Source: Lacimicrobium alkaliphilum (GTDB taxonomy: Bacteria; Pseudomonadota; Gammaproteobacteria; Enterobacterales; Alteromonadaceae). Taken from it: DNA of 64,000 bases. The stretch is from positions 1,922,001 to 1,986,000 of the forward strand of contig NZ_CP013650.1 of the NCBI RefSeq assembly GCF_001466725.1, given 5' to 3'. Under the pieces are notes generated by a model. It ran no database searches, was not told the origin of the DNA, and worked only from the letters and a program-made list of their open reading frames with translations. Numbering within the stretch: position 1 is the first letter of the stretch; the number at the start of each line of letters is the position of its first letter. The translations under genes were made by a program, and so were the position numbers. Shown piece by piece: positions 45,988-55,314 of the stretch.

Positions 45988-46016
45988 TTGACTCCACCCC
46001 CTTCAGGCTATATTAT
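45988..46016 (+). promoter_or_regulatory. Sigma-70 promoter of yceD, possibly giving a leaderless transcript
   Basis: TTGACT (45988-45993) and TATTAT (46011-46016) are spaced by 17 bp. The yceD ATG is at 46026, only 9 bp after the -10, and there is no ribosome site between. The transcript would start within about 7 nt of the start codon or on it. Confidence 0.6.
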
Positions 46017-46025
46017 GCGCGCCCT

Positions 46026-46553
46026 ATGCAGAAAGTGAAACTGCCCAAGCAGCTTGATCCGATCAGAAATGCCATGAAACGCGCCGAGTATATCGGGGTG
46101 TTCAAGGCTAGTGATATGACCAGGTTGCAACAGGCGGTGGCAACCGCGGAACACGACATAGAAGTAGAAGTTAGTTTCAGTAAAGACGCACAGGAACTGG
46201 CTTTTTTTGAAGGTCGATTAGAAACGCAGGTGTCGCTTATCTGTGAAAGGTGTAATGAACCTTTCGCTCATCACTTGGAGGTGTCATTCTGCTATAGTCC
46301 TGTAAAGGACGGGCAAGACATCGATGAGTTACCGGAGGCTTACGAGCCGGTTGAAGTTGATGAACATGGAGAAATCAATTTACTCCAGCTTCTAGAAGAT
46401 GAACTGATTTTGGCCCTGCCCATTGTGGCTTTTCACGCAGAAAAAGACTGCAAACGGGGTGGCGACGAAATGAGTTTTGGAGTAATTGAACCGGCCGCTG
46501 AGCGTCCAAACCCCTTTGCGGTGTTGAAAGAACTTAAGCGAGATCAGGAGTAG
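46026..46553 (+). CDS. yceD: YceD, DUF177 family, 23S rRNA accumulation protein
   Basis: A 175-residue DUF177 protein. The family pattern is visible: VSLICERCNEPFAHHLEVSF (Cys pair CERC at about res 77-80), then YEPVEVDEHGEINLLQLLED and ELILALPIVAFHAEKDC. YceD proteins precede rpmF almost universally in bacteria and plant chloroplast homologues affect 23S rRNA levels. No ribosome site precedes the ATG (see promoter entry). The rpmF start lies 3 bp after the stop, with GGAG in the yceD 3' end. Confidence 0.93.
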   Translation: MQKVKLPKQLDPIRNAMKRAEYIGVFKASDMTRLQQAVATAEHDIEVEVSFSKDAQELAFFEGRLETQVSLICERCNEPFAHHLEVSFCYSPVKDGQDIDELPEAYEPVEVDEHGEINLLQLLEDELILALPIVAFHAEKDCKRGGDEMSFGVIEPAAERPNPFAVLKELKRDQE

Positions 46554-46556
46554 GTA

Positions 46557-46727
46557 ATGGCGGTACAAAAGAATCGTAAAACCCGTTCAAAGCGTGGCAT
46601 GCGTCGTTCGCATGATGCCTTAACAGCGGAAACCTTGTCTGTAGATTCCACGTCAGGTGAGACGCATCGTCGTCATCACGTAACAGATGACGGTTACTAC
46701 AAAGGCAAAAAAGTCATCGCAAACTAA
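46557..46727 (+). CDS. rpmF: 50S ribosomal protein bL32
   Basis: A 56-residue ribosomal protein. It begins [20 protein letters not shown] after the initiator and ends [15 protein letters not shown], both typical of gammaproteobacterial bL32 (no zinc cysteines in this lineage). The gene is short and easily missed. Start ATG 46557 follows CAGGAGTAGGTA. Order yceD-rpmF-plsX is conserved. Confidence 0.97.
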   Translation: MAVQKNRKTRSKRGMRRSHDALTAETLSVDSTSGETHRRHHVTDDGYYKGKKVIAN

Positions 46728-46738
46728 GCGAGCTGACT

Positions 46739-47764
46739 TTGACACATCTAACCATCGCGTTAGATATGATGGGGGGGGATAACGGCCCCCCCGTTACTAT
46801 CGAAGCCGCAGTCCTTGCGGTGAAAGAATATTCACATCTTCATCTTATTCTCTGTGGCGACAGTGACATCATCCGCCATGGTTTAGAAAGCTATTCTGAT
46901 CTTCCCGAAAAACGCTTAGAGATCCTGCATACCGAACAAAAGGTTGAAATGGATGAACGGCCCAGTAGCGCGCTGCGCAATAAACAGGACTCATCCATGC
47001 GCCGGGTGCTTGAACTGGTGGAACAGGGCAGGGCTGATGCCTGTGTCAGTGCCGGCAATACCGGTGCATTGCTGACCATGGCCTATTATGTGCTCAAGAC
47101 TTTGCCGGGCATCGACAGACCCGCTTTGATTTCCTCTTTGCCGACATCAGGCAGACAAAAGGTGTATTTGCTTGATCTGGGTGCCAATGTGAACTGCGAC
47201 TCAGAAATTCTGTTTCAGTATGCGGTGATGGGCTCGGTGATGGCAGAAGAAGTTGAAGGGATCAGCAAACCCAGGGTCGGGCTGTTAAATGTGGGTGAAG
47301 AACAGATAAAAGGTAATGATCAGGTCAAGCATACGGCGCAGATCCTCTCTTCAGTGCCGGGCATTAATTATATCGGTTATGTGGAAGGTAATGATATTTT
47401 TACCGGCAAGGCCGATGTCGTCGTGACCGATGGCTTTGTGGGCAATATCGCTTTAAAAGCCTGTGAGGGACTGGGTAAACTGATTCTGAACGAAGTTAAG
47501 CGGGTCTCAGGTAAAAATTTACTGACCCGCATGATGGCAAGACTGGCGCTGCCAATCCTGCGAAAAATCTACGCCAGGGTGAACCCCGACCAGTACAATG
47601 GCGCGAGTCTGATAGGATTGCGCGGAATTGTTGTGAAGAGCCACGGTAATGCCTCCAGCGAAGCATTACTCTATGCCATTAAAGAGGCCATGCACGAGGT
47701 CGACAGGCAGGTTCCGACAAAAATCAAACATAAAATAGAAACCCTTCTAATGGAAAGGCCCTGA
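46739..47764 (+). CDS. plsX: Phosphate acyltransferase PlsX
   Basis: A 341-residue enzyme converting acyl-ACP to acyl-phosphate, the first step feeding phospholipid synthesis. Motifs are LTIALDMMGGDNGP at the N-terminus, DERPSSALRNKQDSSMRRVL, CVSAGNTGALLTMA and VVTDGFVGNIALKACEG. The start is a TTG (46739), the only initiator placing the conserved LTIALDMMGGD at the usual residue 4; GCGAG upstream is a weak ribosome site. It sits between rpmF and fabH. Confidence 0.95.
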   Translation: MTHLTIALDMMGGDNGPPVTIEAAVLAVKEYSHLHLILCGDSDIIRHGLESYSDLPEKRLEILHTEQKVEMDERPSSALRNKQDSSMRRVLELVEQGRADACVSAGNTGALLTMAYYVLKTLPGIDRPALISSLPTSGRQKVYLLDLGANVNCDSEILFQYAVMGSVMAEEVEGISKPRVGLLNVGEEQIKGNDQVKHTAQILSSVPGINYIGYVEGNDIFTGKADVVVTDGFVGNIALKACEGLGKLILNEVKRVSGKNLLTRMMARLALPILRKIYARVNPDQYNGASLIGLRGIVVKSHGNASSEALLYAIKEAMHEVDRQVPTKIKHKIETLLMERP

Positions 47765-47767
47765 ACC

Positions 47768-48727
47768 ATGTATTCGAGAATTATTGGCACCGGTAGTTAT
47801 TATCCCAGCCAGGTGCGCACCAACGCCGATCTGGAGCAGATGGTCGATACCAACGACGAGTGGATTACCGACCGCACCGGTATCAAAGAAAGACGTATTA
47901 TCGGCGATCACGAAACGGCCGCAACTATGGGGGCCGAAGCTTCACAAAAGGCGATTGAAGCGGCCGGTATCGACCCGCGTAGTATCGATATGATTGTCTG
48001 TGCCACAACCAGCCACAATAAAGCACTGCCAAGCGCCGCCTGTGATATTCAGAAAATTCTGCAACTGGATGGTATTCCTGCCTTTGATGTAGGTGCCGCC
48101 TGCGCCGGTTATTGTTACGCTCTGAGTGTGGCCGATCAGTATATTAAATCCGGCATGTGCAAACGCATACTGGTAGTGGGTACAGATTGTCTGAGCCGGT
48201 TAGTCTCGCCTGAGGATCGCACCATGGTAATCCTGTTTGGAGATGGGGCAGGGGCTACGCTGATTGAAGCCAGTGAAGAGCCGGGTATTCTCTCTACCCA
48301 TATTCATGCTGCAGGCTCGTACAATGATCTGCTGTATGTGGGTAACCCGGAGCGTGGCAACGAGCAATCGGTACACGATAACTGGGGCGTGATGAAAGGC
48401 AATGAAGTGTTTAAAGTGGCTGTCACTAAGCTCAGCGAGGTGGTGGAACAAACACTGGCCGCTAACGATATGCAAAAGTCAGATTTAGACTGGCTGGTAC
48501 CTCATCAGGCTAATTTCCGCATTATTAAAGCCACCGCCAGGAAGCTGGAAATGCCCATGGACAGAGTGGTGCTGACCCTGCAGGATTATGGTAATACCTC
48601 TGCAGCGACGGTACCCACCGCCCTGGATACGGCAATTCGCGATGGTCGCATCCAGCGTGGTCATAATTTACTTCTGGAAGCCTTTGGCGGCGGCTTTGCC
48701 TGGGCTTCGGCATTAGTGCGTTACTAA
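47768..48727 (+). CDS. fabH: Beta-ketoacyl-ACP synthase III
   Basis: A 319-residue condensing enzyme that starts fatty-acid synthesis from acetyl-CoA and malonyl-ACP. The triad is Cys112 ([13 protein letters not shown]), His in [11 protein letters not shown] and Asn in [10 protein letters not shown]. It begins 3 bp after plsX and is followed by a 304-bp repeat-filled gap before fabD. Confidence 0.97.
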   Translation: MYSRIIGTGSYYPSQVRTNADLEQMVDTNDEWITDRTGIKERRIIGDHETAATMGAEASQKAIEAAGIDPRSIDMIVCATTSHNKALPSAACDIQKILQLDGIPAFDVGAACAGYCYALSVADQYIKSGMCKRILVVGTDCLSRLVSPEDRTMVILFGDGAGATLIEASEEPGILSTHIHAAGSYNDLLYVGNPERGNEQSVHDNWGVMKGNEVFKVAVTKLSEVVEQTLAANDMQKSDLDWLVPHQANFRIIKATARKLEMPMDRVVLTLQDYGNTSAATVPTALDTAIRDGRIQRGHNLLLEAFGGGFAWASALVRY

Positions 48728-48759
48728 AAATAATTCTCCACAGAGATAAACATTGATCG

Positions 48760-48983
48760 TCATTCCGGCATGTTGTTAGCCGGAATCTTTTACAGACGGT
48801 GCTGTAATAAAGATTTAGCCACGGTGCTGCCGTTGGAAAGATCCTGAATCAAGTTCAGGATGACTGGTGACGTTCAGGATAAAGGGCAATGTTGAAGATA
48901 GCGAGCATGTTGTAGGTCGGGATTTATCCCGACAGCAATGAATAAGGTTACAGCCCTTGTCGGAATAAATTCCGACCTACAAC
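48760..48983. repeat. Three repeat families stacked between fabH and fabD
   Basis: CATTCCGGC...GCCGGAATC (48760-48787); GATCCTGAATCAAGTTCAGG (48839-48858), a CCTGAAC-type palindrome that recurs at 55.03 kb; and TGTAGGTCGGGATTTATCCC with GTCGGAATAAATTCCGACCT plus ACA (48911-48983). All lie within a conserved operon, so they would be transcribed. Confidence 0.75.
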
Positions 48984-49031
48984 CATAGCCTATGCGTCTC
49001 TGTGGTTTAAAAATTTAAATGGAGAGAATCT

Positions 49032-49967
49032 ATGTCAAAAACCGCGTTTATTTTCCCCGGTCAGGGCTCTCAGGCTCTGGGGATGCTGGCCGAGCTGGCA
49101 GCAGAGTATCCTCTGGTTGAACAGACCTTTAGTGAGGCCAGTGATGTACTGGGCTATGATCTCTGGCAACTGGTACAACAGGGGCCAGAGGCAGACTTAA
49201 ATCAGACTCAGCGCACCCAGCCAGCGCTGCTGGCAGCCAGTGTTGCTGTCTGGCGGGTGGCTCAGGCGCAGGGTGCAGAAAAACCGGATTTACTCGCAGG
49301 CCACAGCTTAGGAGAGTATTCGGCGCTGGTGTGTGCCGGAGTGATGGATTTTGCCGATGGCATTAAACTTACCGCCTTACGGGGCGAGTTTATGCAGCAG
49401 GCGGTGCCTGCTGGCACCGGCGCCATGGCAGCGATTATTGGTCTGGATGATGACAAGGTTGAGCAGGCCTGCGCAGAGGCTGCCGGTGATGAGGTGGTTT
49501 CAGCAGTAAATTACAACAGCCCGGGCCAGGTGGTGATTGCCGGGCACAAAGCTGCCGTTGAGCGGGCTATGGATGCCTGTAAAACCGCCGGGGCCAAACG
49601 GGCATTGCCCTTACCGGTGAGCGTACCCTCTCATTGTGCGCTGATGAAACCTGCCGCCGAAAAGCTGGCGGTGGAACTGCAAAAGCTGACCTTTAATGCA
49701 CCTGTCATACCGGTGATCAATAATGTAGATGTAAAAGCAGAGCAGCAACCAGAGCAGATTAAAGATGCGCTGGTTCGCCAGTTGTTCAACCCGGTACGCT
49801 GGACTGAAAGTATGCAGAAAATGGCCGGCGAAGGGGTTTCACAGCTTTATGAAATGGGTCCGGGCAAGGTACTCACCGGGCTGGCAAAACGCATTGATAA
49901 GAGTCTGAATTGTGATGCGGTTAATACGCCTCAGGGGATTCAGATACTAACAGGAAAAGGTGAATAA
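49032..49967 (+). CDS. fabD: Malonyl-CoA:ACP transacylase
   Basis: A 311-residue acyltransferase charging ACP with malonate. The N-terminal FIFPGQGSQALGML, catalytic Ser92 in LLAGHSLGEYSAL, and the His in SVPSHCALMKPAA match E. coli FabD. GGAGAG precedes the ATG. fabG starts directly at the stop codon. Confidence 0.97.
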   Translation: MSKTAFIFPGQGSQALGMLAELAAEYPLVEQTFSEASDVLGYDLWQLVQQGPEADLNQTQRTQPALLAASVAVWRVAQAQGAEKPDLLAGHSLGEYSALVCAGVMDFADGIKLTALRGEFMQQAVPAGTGAMAAIIGLDDDKVEQACAEAAGDEVVSAVNYNSPGQVVIAGHKAAVERAMDACKTAGAKRALPLPVSVPSHCALMKPAAEKLAVELQKLTFNAPVIPVINNVDVKAEQQPEQIKDALVRQLFNPVRWTESMQKMAGEGVSQLYEMGPGKVLTGLAKRIDKSLNCDAVNTPQGIQILTGKGE

Positions 49968-50705
49968 ATGTCTGACTTACAAGGTAAAGTTGCGCTGGTA
50001 ACGGGCGCCAGTCGTGGCATAGGCAAAGCCATCGCCGAGCAGCTGGCGGCGCAGGGCGCCACCGTTATTGGTACCGCCACCTCCGAATCCGGCGCACAGA
50101 AAATCTCTGATTATCTGGGTGAAAAGGGTAAAGGCATGGCACTCAATGTGACCGAGCCTGAACAGATCGAAGCCTGCCTGGCGCAGATAAAAAGCGAGTT
50201 TGGAGACCCGGATATATTGGTAAATAATGCCGGTATCACCCGCGATAATCTGTTAATGCGCATGAAAGACGACGAATGGCAGAGTATTATGGATACCAAC
50301 CTGACCTCGATATTTCGCATGTCAAAAGCCGTATTACGTGGCATGATGAAAAAACGCCAGGGCAGAATCGTCAATATAGGCTCTGTGGTGGGTAGCTCAG
50401 GTAACCCGGGGCAAGCCAACTATGCGGCGGCCAAAGCCGGTGTGATTGGTTTTTCCAAGTCACTGGCCCGTGAAGTAGCTTCCCGTGGTGTTACAGTGAA
50501 TACGGTGGCACCGGGCTTTATTGATACCGATATGACCCAGTCACTGACCGATGAGCAAAAAGAAGCCATTTTTAAAGATATCCCGGCTAATCGTTTAGGC
50601 AACCCCGAAGAGATTGCCGCCACGGTGGCCTTTTTGGTGTCAGAGGGTGCTGCTTATATCACCGGTGAGACCATCCATGTTAATGGTGGTATGTTGATGG
50701 CCTGA
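49968..50705 (+). CDS. fabG: 3-oxoacyl-ACP reductase
   Basis: A 245-residue short-chain dehydrogenase. The NADPH site is TGASRGIGKAI (res 12-22). The catalytic triad is Ser139, Tyr152 and Lys156 (NIGSVVGSSG, NYAAAKAG), and NNAGITRDNLLMRMK is the FabG signature. It reduces 3-ketoacyl-ACP in the elongation cycle. It abuts fabD. Confidence 0.97.
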   Translation: MSDLQGKVALVTGASRGIGKAIAEQLAAQGATVIGTATSESGAQKISDYLGEKGKGMALNVTEPEQIEACLAQIKSEFGDPDILVNNAGITRDNLLMRMKDDEWQSIMDTNLTSIFRMSKAVLRGMMKKRQGRIVNIGSVVGSSGNPGQANYAAAKAGVIGFSKSLAREVASRGVTVNTVAPGFIDTDMTQSLTDEQKEAIFKDIPANRLGNPEEIAATVAFLVSEGAAYITGETIHVNGGMLMA

Positions 50706-50775
50706 TAAAGGCCTGTTAATGAATATTTTTTGTGCTAGATTGTGGTTTGACCAGAAAAAAACTTTACGCTGTAGC

Positions 50776-50804
50776 TTGCAAGGCCTTAACTTGCAAAATA
50801 CACT
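50776..50804 (+). promoter_or_regulatory. Putative acpP promoter
   Basis: TTGCAA (50776-50781) and TACACT (50799-50804) are 17 bp apart, giving a start about 40 bp before the acpP ribosome site AAGGGAAA. TTGCAA is repeated at 50791-50796. Confidence 0.4.
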
Positions 50805-50851
50805 ACTGCCAAATTTACATCTAGCGTCACTTTTAAGGGAAAACTAGAACT

Positions 50852-51091
50852 ATGAGTAACATCGAAGAACGCGTAATCAAAATTATCGTTGAGCAACTGG
50901 GCGTTAAAGAAGAAGAAGTAAAATCTGAAGCCTCTTTCGTCGACGACCTGGGCGCTGATTCTCTGGATACAGTAGAGTTGGTAATGGCGCTGGAAGAAGA
51001 ATTCGACACAGAGATCCCGGATGAAGAAGCCGAGAAGATCACTACTGTTCAGTCAGCCATTGACTACATTAACGCTCACAAAGACGCGTAA
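50852..51091 (+). CDS. acpP: Acyl carrier protein
   Basis: A 79-residue acidic helical carrier. Ser37 in [13 protein letters not shown] takes the 4'-phosphopantetheine arm. Length and sequence match gammaproteobacterial ACP closely. AAGGGAAA is the ribosome site. It is followed by a strong terminator, so acpP may be expressed as a separate abundant transcript. Confidence 0.98.
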   Translation: MSNIEERVIKIIVEQLGVKEEEVKSEASFVDDLGADSLDTVELVMALEEEFDTEIPDEEAEKITTVQSAIDYINAHKDA

Positions 51092-51101
51092 AAATAACCA
51101 G

Positions 51102-51127
51102 AAAACGGCTCACTCTGAGCCGTTTTT
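51102..51127 (+). terminator. Intrinsic terminator after acpP
   Basis: AAAACGGCTC-ACTCT-GAGCCGTTTTT is a perfect hairpin with a T-run. Confidence 0.93.
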
Positions 51128-51303
51128 CCATCCCACCATCCAGCTCAGCATATGAACAGTTCAGGGCGCCCGAAGCCAAAGTTGGCTGCTGAATCAGGGC
51201 GGCAAATTTCAGTCGATATTTTTTTAGCTCCACCCTCAGACTTTTTTGCGAACCATTCTATGCTCATTGTGTCTGGTAATACATTTTCCTCTCGGAGGCC
51301 ATC

Positions 51304-52542
51304 GTGTCCAAACGTCGTGTTGTTGTAACAGGTCTTGGCATGCTTTCACCTTTAGGGCTGGATGTCAGCACTACCTGGGATGCCTTGCTTGCCGGTAAAA
51401 GCGGCATTGGTAACCTTGAAACTTTTGATGTCAGCCAGTTTTCCACCCGCTTTGCCGGTGTAATAAAGGGCTTCGATGTTGAGCAGTACATGTCGAAAAA
51501 AGAAAGTCGGAAGATGGATCTTTTTATTCAGTACGGCATCGCCGCAGGTATGCAGGCGCTGAAAGACTCCGGTCTGGAGATCAAAGAAGCCAATGCAGAA
51601 CGTGTCGGTGTTGCTGTCGGCTCTGGCATCGGCGGCTTAGGACTGATTGAAGAAAACCATTCAAAGCTGCTGGCCTCAGGCCCGCGTAAAATGTCTCCTT
51701 TCTTCGTACCATCCACTATCACCAATATGATTTCCGGCTTCTTGTCGATCATGGAAGGGCTGAAAGGCCCGAACCTTAATATAGTGACCGCCTGTACCAC
51801 AGGTGTACACAATATTGGTGTGGCAGCCAGAACCATTGCCTATGGTGATGCCGATGCCATGCTGGCCGGTGGTGCCGAAGCGGCGATTACGCCGTTAGGT
51901 TTGGGCGGTTTTGCTGCAGCCCGGGCGCTGTCTTCCCGCAATGACGATCCACAGGCCGCCAGTCGTCCCTGGGACAAAGACAGAGATGGCTTTGTTATGG
52001 GTGATGGTGCCGGTGTGGTGATGCTGGAGGAATATGAGCAGGCCAAGGCCCGCGGTGCAAAAATTTATGCCGAACTGGTCGGTTTTGGTATGAGTGGTGA
52101 TGCGTATCATATGACCTCGCCACCGGAAGATGGTGATGGCGCTGCACGCTCTATGGATAACGCCCTTAAAGATGCCGGCGTCAATGCCGAACAGGTGGGT
52201 TATATCAATGCTCACGGCACCTCGACTCCAGCAGGGGATGTGGCCGAAGCCAGGGCTGTGAAGCGGGTATTTGCCGGTTCAGCGCACAAGGTATTGGTCA
52301 GTTCCACTAAATCCATGACCGGCCACTTACTCGGCGCTGCCGGTGCCGTTGAAGCGATTTTTACCGCTCTGGCGCTGGTTGATCAGAAAGTACCGCCGAC
52401 TATCAATCTGGATAATCCTGACGAAGGATGCGATTTGGATTTTGTGCCTCACACTGCCCGTGATGTGCAGATGGAATATGCCTTGTGCAACTCCTTCGGC
52501 TTTGGCGGCACTAATGGTTCGCTGCTGTTTAAAAAGATCTGA
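51304..52542 (+). CDS. fabF: Beta-ketoacyl-ACP synthase II
   Basis: A 412-residue elongating condensing enzyme. The nucleophile is Cys164 in [12 protein letters not shown] (most FabF proteins have TACATG or TSCATS-like variants), with active-site histidines in [11 protein letters not shown] and [12 protein letters not shown]. The start is GTG 51304 after CTCGGAGG. The N-terminal [15 protein letters not shown] is typical. A terminator follows. Confidence 0.97.
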   Translation: MSKRRVVVTGLGMLSPLGLDVSTTWDALLAGKSGIGNLETFDVSQFSTRFAGVIKGFDVEQYMSKKESRKMDLFIQYGIAAGMQALKDSGLEIKEANAERVGVAVGSGIGGLGLIEENHSKLLASGPRKMSPFFVPSTITNMISGFLSIMEGLKGPNLNIVTACTTGVHNIGVAARTIAYGDADAMLAGGAEAAITPLGLGGFAAARALSSRNDDPQAASRPWDKDRDGFVMGDGAGVVMLEEYEQAKARGAKIYAELVGFGMSGDAYHMTSPPEDGDGAARSMDNALKDAGVNAEQVGYINAHGTSTPAGDVAEARAVKRVFAGSAHKVLVSSTKSMTGHLLGAAGAVEAIFTALALVDQKVPPTINLDNPDEGCDLDFVPHTARDVQMEYALCNSFGFGGTNGSLLFKKI

Positions 52543-52575
52543 GCAGACGCCAAATCCTAACTGGTAAAATAAAAC

Positions 52576-52611
52576 AAAGCCTGTAGAGTTCAACTTCTTA
52601 CAGGCTTTTTT
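52576..52611 (+). terminator. Intrinsic terminator after fabF
   Basis: AAAGCCTGTA...TTACAGGCTTTTTT, a 9-10-bp stem with a 16-nt loop and six T. Confidence 0.85.
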
Positions 52612-52619
52612 ATGTCCAG

Positions 52620-52715
52620 GGATGGACGGTATGCCGGAGTTGTCGGGAACAGATCTCCGGCGATGTCCTGGGATGGACGGTATGCCGGAGTTGTCGGGAA
52701 CAGATCTCCGGCGAT
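52620..52715. repeat. Tandem direct repeat, period 51 bp, two copies
   Basis: GGATGGACGGTATGCCGGAG begins at 52620 and again at 52671, and each copy continues through TTGTCGGGAACAGATCTCCG. Within each unit CCGGAG and CTCCGG form a hairpin. The second copy runs into a short GTGCCCGGAAAATGCGTAGC tail. Noncoding. Confidence 0.85.
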
Positions 52716-52830
52716 ATCCAGTGGCTGGCTGTGCCCGGAAAATGCGTAGCATTTTCAGTAGCCAGCGCGTAGGCATGGATGCCGAAGCTGGGCTTTGATT
52801 AAGGCAGGAGGCCTGATTCAAAAGGACGGT

Positions 52831-53104
52831 TGTAGGTCGGGCTTCAGCCCGACAGAGCAGAGAACGCCTATATTTGTCGGAATAAATTCCGACCTACAGG
52901 TGTACGGCGATCAATGTAGGTCAGGCTTCAGCCGACAGAGCAGATAACGTTTATATTTGTCGGAATAAATTCCGACCTACAGGTGTACGGCGATCAATGT
53001 AGGTCAGGCTTCAGCCGACAGAGCAGATAACGTTTATATTTGTCGGAATAAATTCCGACCTACAGGTGTACGGCGATCAATGTAGGGTCCAATTTATTGG
53101 ACTA
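52831..53104. repeat. Tandem array of TGTAGGTC units, three copies of 83-84 bp
   Basis: Units start at 52831, 52915 and 52998. Each holds TGTAGGTC(G/A)GGCTTCAGCC, the spacer GACAGAGCAGA...TATATT, the palindrome TGTCGGAATAAATTCCGACC and GTGTACGGCGATCAA. A truncated fourth start (53081) runs into GTCCAATTTATTGGAC, the palindrome also found in the 11.7-12.3 kb array. Copies 2 and 3 are identical by eye, copy 1 differs in a few bases. Confidence 0.9.
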
Positions 53105-53165
53105 CCGGGTATAGGGTTATGTTTAGATGTTTAATGATAAAAATTCGCAATAATAACATCAGGTT

Positions 53166-53969
53166 ATGACCAGAATATTGATTAACGGCCAGCCACAAAA
53201 CAGCCTGAGTGCCGCCGACAGGGCAGTGCAATATGGTGATGGCATCTTTACCACCATAAAAGTGGCTGACGGCAAGCCTGAGCACTGGCCATTGCATTAT
53301 CAGCGCCTGATAAAAGGCCTGCAGATACTTGGCATTGATTTTGATAGCTGGGACAAAGTGCAGGATGCAATTAACGGTTTGGCGGACGAGGCACAAAATG
53401 CTGTGCTTAAACTGCTGATCAGTCGGGGTCAGGGTGGCCGCGGTTACCAGACTCCTAAAACGCAACAACCCCTTTGGATATTAACCCTTCACCCGATGCC
53501 TGAGCATTATCAACAGTGGCAGGAGCAGGGCGTTGAGCTGGGAATAAGCGAGATTCAGCTGGCCCGGCAGCCTAAGTTGGCTGGTATTAAGCATCTTAAC
53601 CGTCTGGAGCAGGTGCTGGTAAAGTTGCATGCACCAGAGCAGGGGCCAGAAGATATGCTGGTTTGCGATACCCAGAACATGATGGTCGAGTGTTCGGCAG
53701 CGAACCTGTTCTGGCAAACCAATGGCCTCTGGTATACGCCGGATCTTCATCATGCCGGTGTTGCCGGAGTAATGCGCCAGCGGGTTCTTGAGCATTTTGA
53801 AGGGCGCGGCTGCCCTGTGATACAAGTGCAGGCGCCGCCCACGGCATTGACCCAGGCACAAGCTGTCTTTATCTGTAACAGTCTGATGGGCATTGTGCCG
53901 GTTAAACGCTTTGGGCAAGCAGAGTTTGCTATCGATAAAATAAGGCAACTTGCCAGGGAGATACTTTGA
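53166..53969 (+). CDS. pabC: Aminodeoxychorismate lyase
   Basis: A 267-residue PLP enzyme that makes 4-aminobenzoate and pyruvate from aminodeoxychorismate for folate. Fold type IV markers are AVQYGDGIFTTIKVADG (res 20-36), PLP Lys142 in AGIKHLNRLEQV, and SLMGIVPVKRF. Position between fabF and mltG is the E. coli order. The ATG at 53166 has only a short AGG as ribosome site. The stop overlaps the mltG start. Confidence 0.93.
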   Translation: MTRILINGQPQNSLSAADRAVQYGDGIFTTIKVADGKPEHWPLHYQRLIKGLQILGIDFDSWDKVQDAINGLADEAQNAVLKLLISRGQGGRGYQTPKTQQPLWILTLHPMPEHYQQWQEQGVELGISEIQLARQPKLAGIKHLNRLEQVLVKLHAPEQGPEDMLVCDTQNMMVECSAANLFWQTNGLWYTPDLHHAGVAGVMRQRVLEHFEGRGCPVIQVQAPPTALTQAQAVFICNSLMGIVPVKRFGQAEFAIDKIRQLAREIL

Positions 53970-54958
53970 ATAAATTTAAGTGGTTTTTACTGTTAGTAGT
54001 GCTGGCACTGTTAGCTATGGCCTGGGGTTACCGGACCTTGATGCAGCAGGTCAGTCAGCCACTGAATCTGACTGAGCCGACCGAGTTCACTCTCAAGCGC
54101 GGCCAGCATGTTAACCATCTGCTGCATTACCTGCGTGCAAACGATATGATCTCCAGCCGCTTTGCCCCCAGAGTGCTGGTAAAACTCAGACCGGAGCTGG
54201 CCCGGGTTAAGGCCGGTACTTATGAAATCGAACCCGGTATGAGTATATTGCAGTTGCTGAATATGCTGGTTGCGGGCAAAGAAAAGCTCTTTTCCATACA
54301 ACTGGTGGAAGGCTTCCGCTGGCGGGACTGGCTGGCGCAGCTCAGGAACCATCCGAAACTGGATAGCAGCGGATTAACTGAAGACTTTATCCGGCAACTG
54401 GATCCGCAAGGTGGTAGCCTGGAAGGCTGGCTGATGCCGGATACCTACCATTTCGCCAACGGCACCGATGCCAGAGAGATTGTGCGCCAGGCCTATAAGC
54501 GCATGCAGCAGTTTTTGCAGCAGGCCTGGTTAACTGGCAATACCGACTTGCCCTATGCCAGTGCTTACGAGGCGCTGATTATGGCCTCGATCATCGAGAA
54601 AGAGACCGGCCTTGCAGAAGAGCGCAGCCGCATAGCCGCAGTGTTTGTAAACAGGTTGCGTAAAGGTATGCGCCTGCAGACTGACCCTACAGTTATTTAC
54701 GGGATGGGTGAGGCCTTTGACGGCAATATTCGCCGCAAAGATCTGCGCGAAGCGACGGCCTACAATACCTATGTGATTAAAGGTCTGCCACCAACACCCA
54801 TAGCCATGCCCAGCGCAGCGTCGGTGATGGCGGCGGTGAACCCCATAGACAGCGACGAGCTGTATTTTGTTTCCCGCAACGATGGTAGCCATGTGTTTTC
54901 CACTAACCTTGCCGATCACAACAAGGCAGTGAGAGAATACCAGCTTAATCAAAAGTAA
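53966..54958 (+). CDS. mltG: Endolytic murein transglycosylase
   Basis: A 330-residue inner-membrane enzyme that cuts nascent glycan strands. One N-terminal membrane helix (WFLLLVVLALLAMAWGY), a LysM-like domain (res 40-110) and the YceG catalytic domain with Glu211 in MASIIEKETGLAEER, then RLRKGMRLQTDPTVIYGMG. The start is TTG 53966, overlapping the pabC stop in TTGA, with AGGGAG upstream. Length is normal. Confidence 0.94.
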   Translation: MNKFKWFLLLVVLALLAMAWGYRTLMQQVSQPLNLTEPTEFTLKRGQHVNHLLHYLRANDMISSRFAPRVLVKLRPELARVKAGTYEIEPGMSILQLLNMLVAGKEKLFSIQLVEGFRWRDWLAQLRNHPKLDSSGLTEDFIRQLDPQGGSLEGWLMPDTYHFANGTDAREIVRQAYKRMQQFLQQAWLTGNTDLPYASAYEALIMASIIEKETGLAEERSRIAAVFVNRLRKGMRLQTDPTVIYGMGEAFDGNIRRKDLREATAYNTYVIKGLPPTPIAMPSAASVMAAVNPIDSDELYFVSRNDGSHVFSTNLADHNKAVREYQLNQK

Positions 54959-54969
54959 AAGATGCTTTT

Positions 54970-55305
54970 TACCACAGAGACACGGAGAACACAGAGGTCT
55001 GATAATGTCTCTGCTCTGACGCCGCCCTCGTCATCCTGAACTTGTTTCAGGATCTCTGACAAACGGCAGCATGTCTAAGGATATAGAGTTAGTCATTCCC
55101 GGATAGCGGGAATCCAGTGCCACTGCGGTGAATTGAGTTAAATAAAAGGTCTCTGGATGCCCGATAACTACCTCGGGCATGACAAACATTGTTGAAGTTG
55201 AGTATTGGTGTTGTTGGTAAACAATAAAGTATTACACAGCAGAGAAAGGGGATTGATAAGCTATGTGCCATAACCCCCTCTGTGTTCTCTGTGCCTCTGT
55301 GGTGA
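54970..55305. repeat. Repeat nest between mltG and tmk, framed by CACAGAG inverted arms
   Basis: Outer arms ACCACAGAGACACGGAGAAC (54971-54990) and GTGTTCTCTGTGCCTCTGTG plus GTG (55281-55303) are inverted. Inside lie GTCATCCTGAACTTGTTTCA (55030-55049) with GGATCTC, then CATTCCCGG...CGGGAATCCAG (55093-55117) and CTGGATGCCCGA...TCGGGCATGAC (55153-55182). The right outer arm ends 10 bp before the tmk start. Confidence 0.8.
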
Positions 55306-55314
55306 ATTAAGAAT

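Noticed and set aside
52831..53104. CRISPR array
   Set aside because: Units of 83-84 bp are repeated entire with no variable spacers, and no cas genes are nearby.
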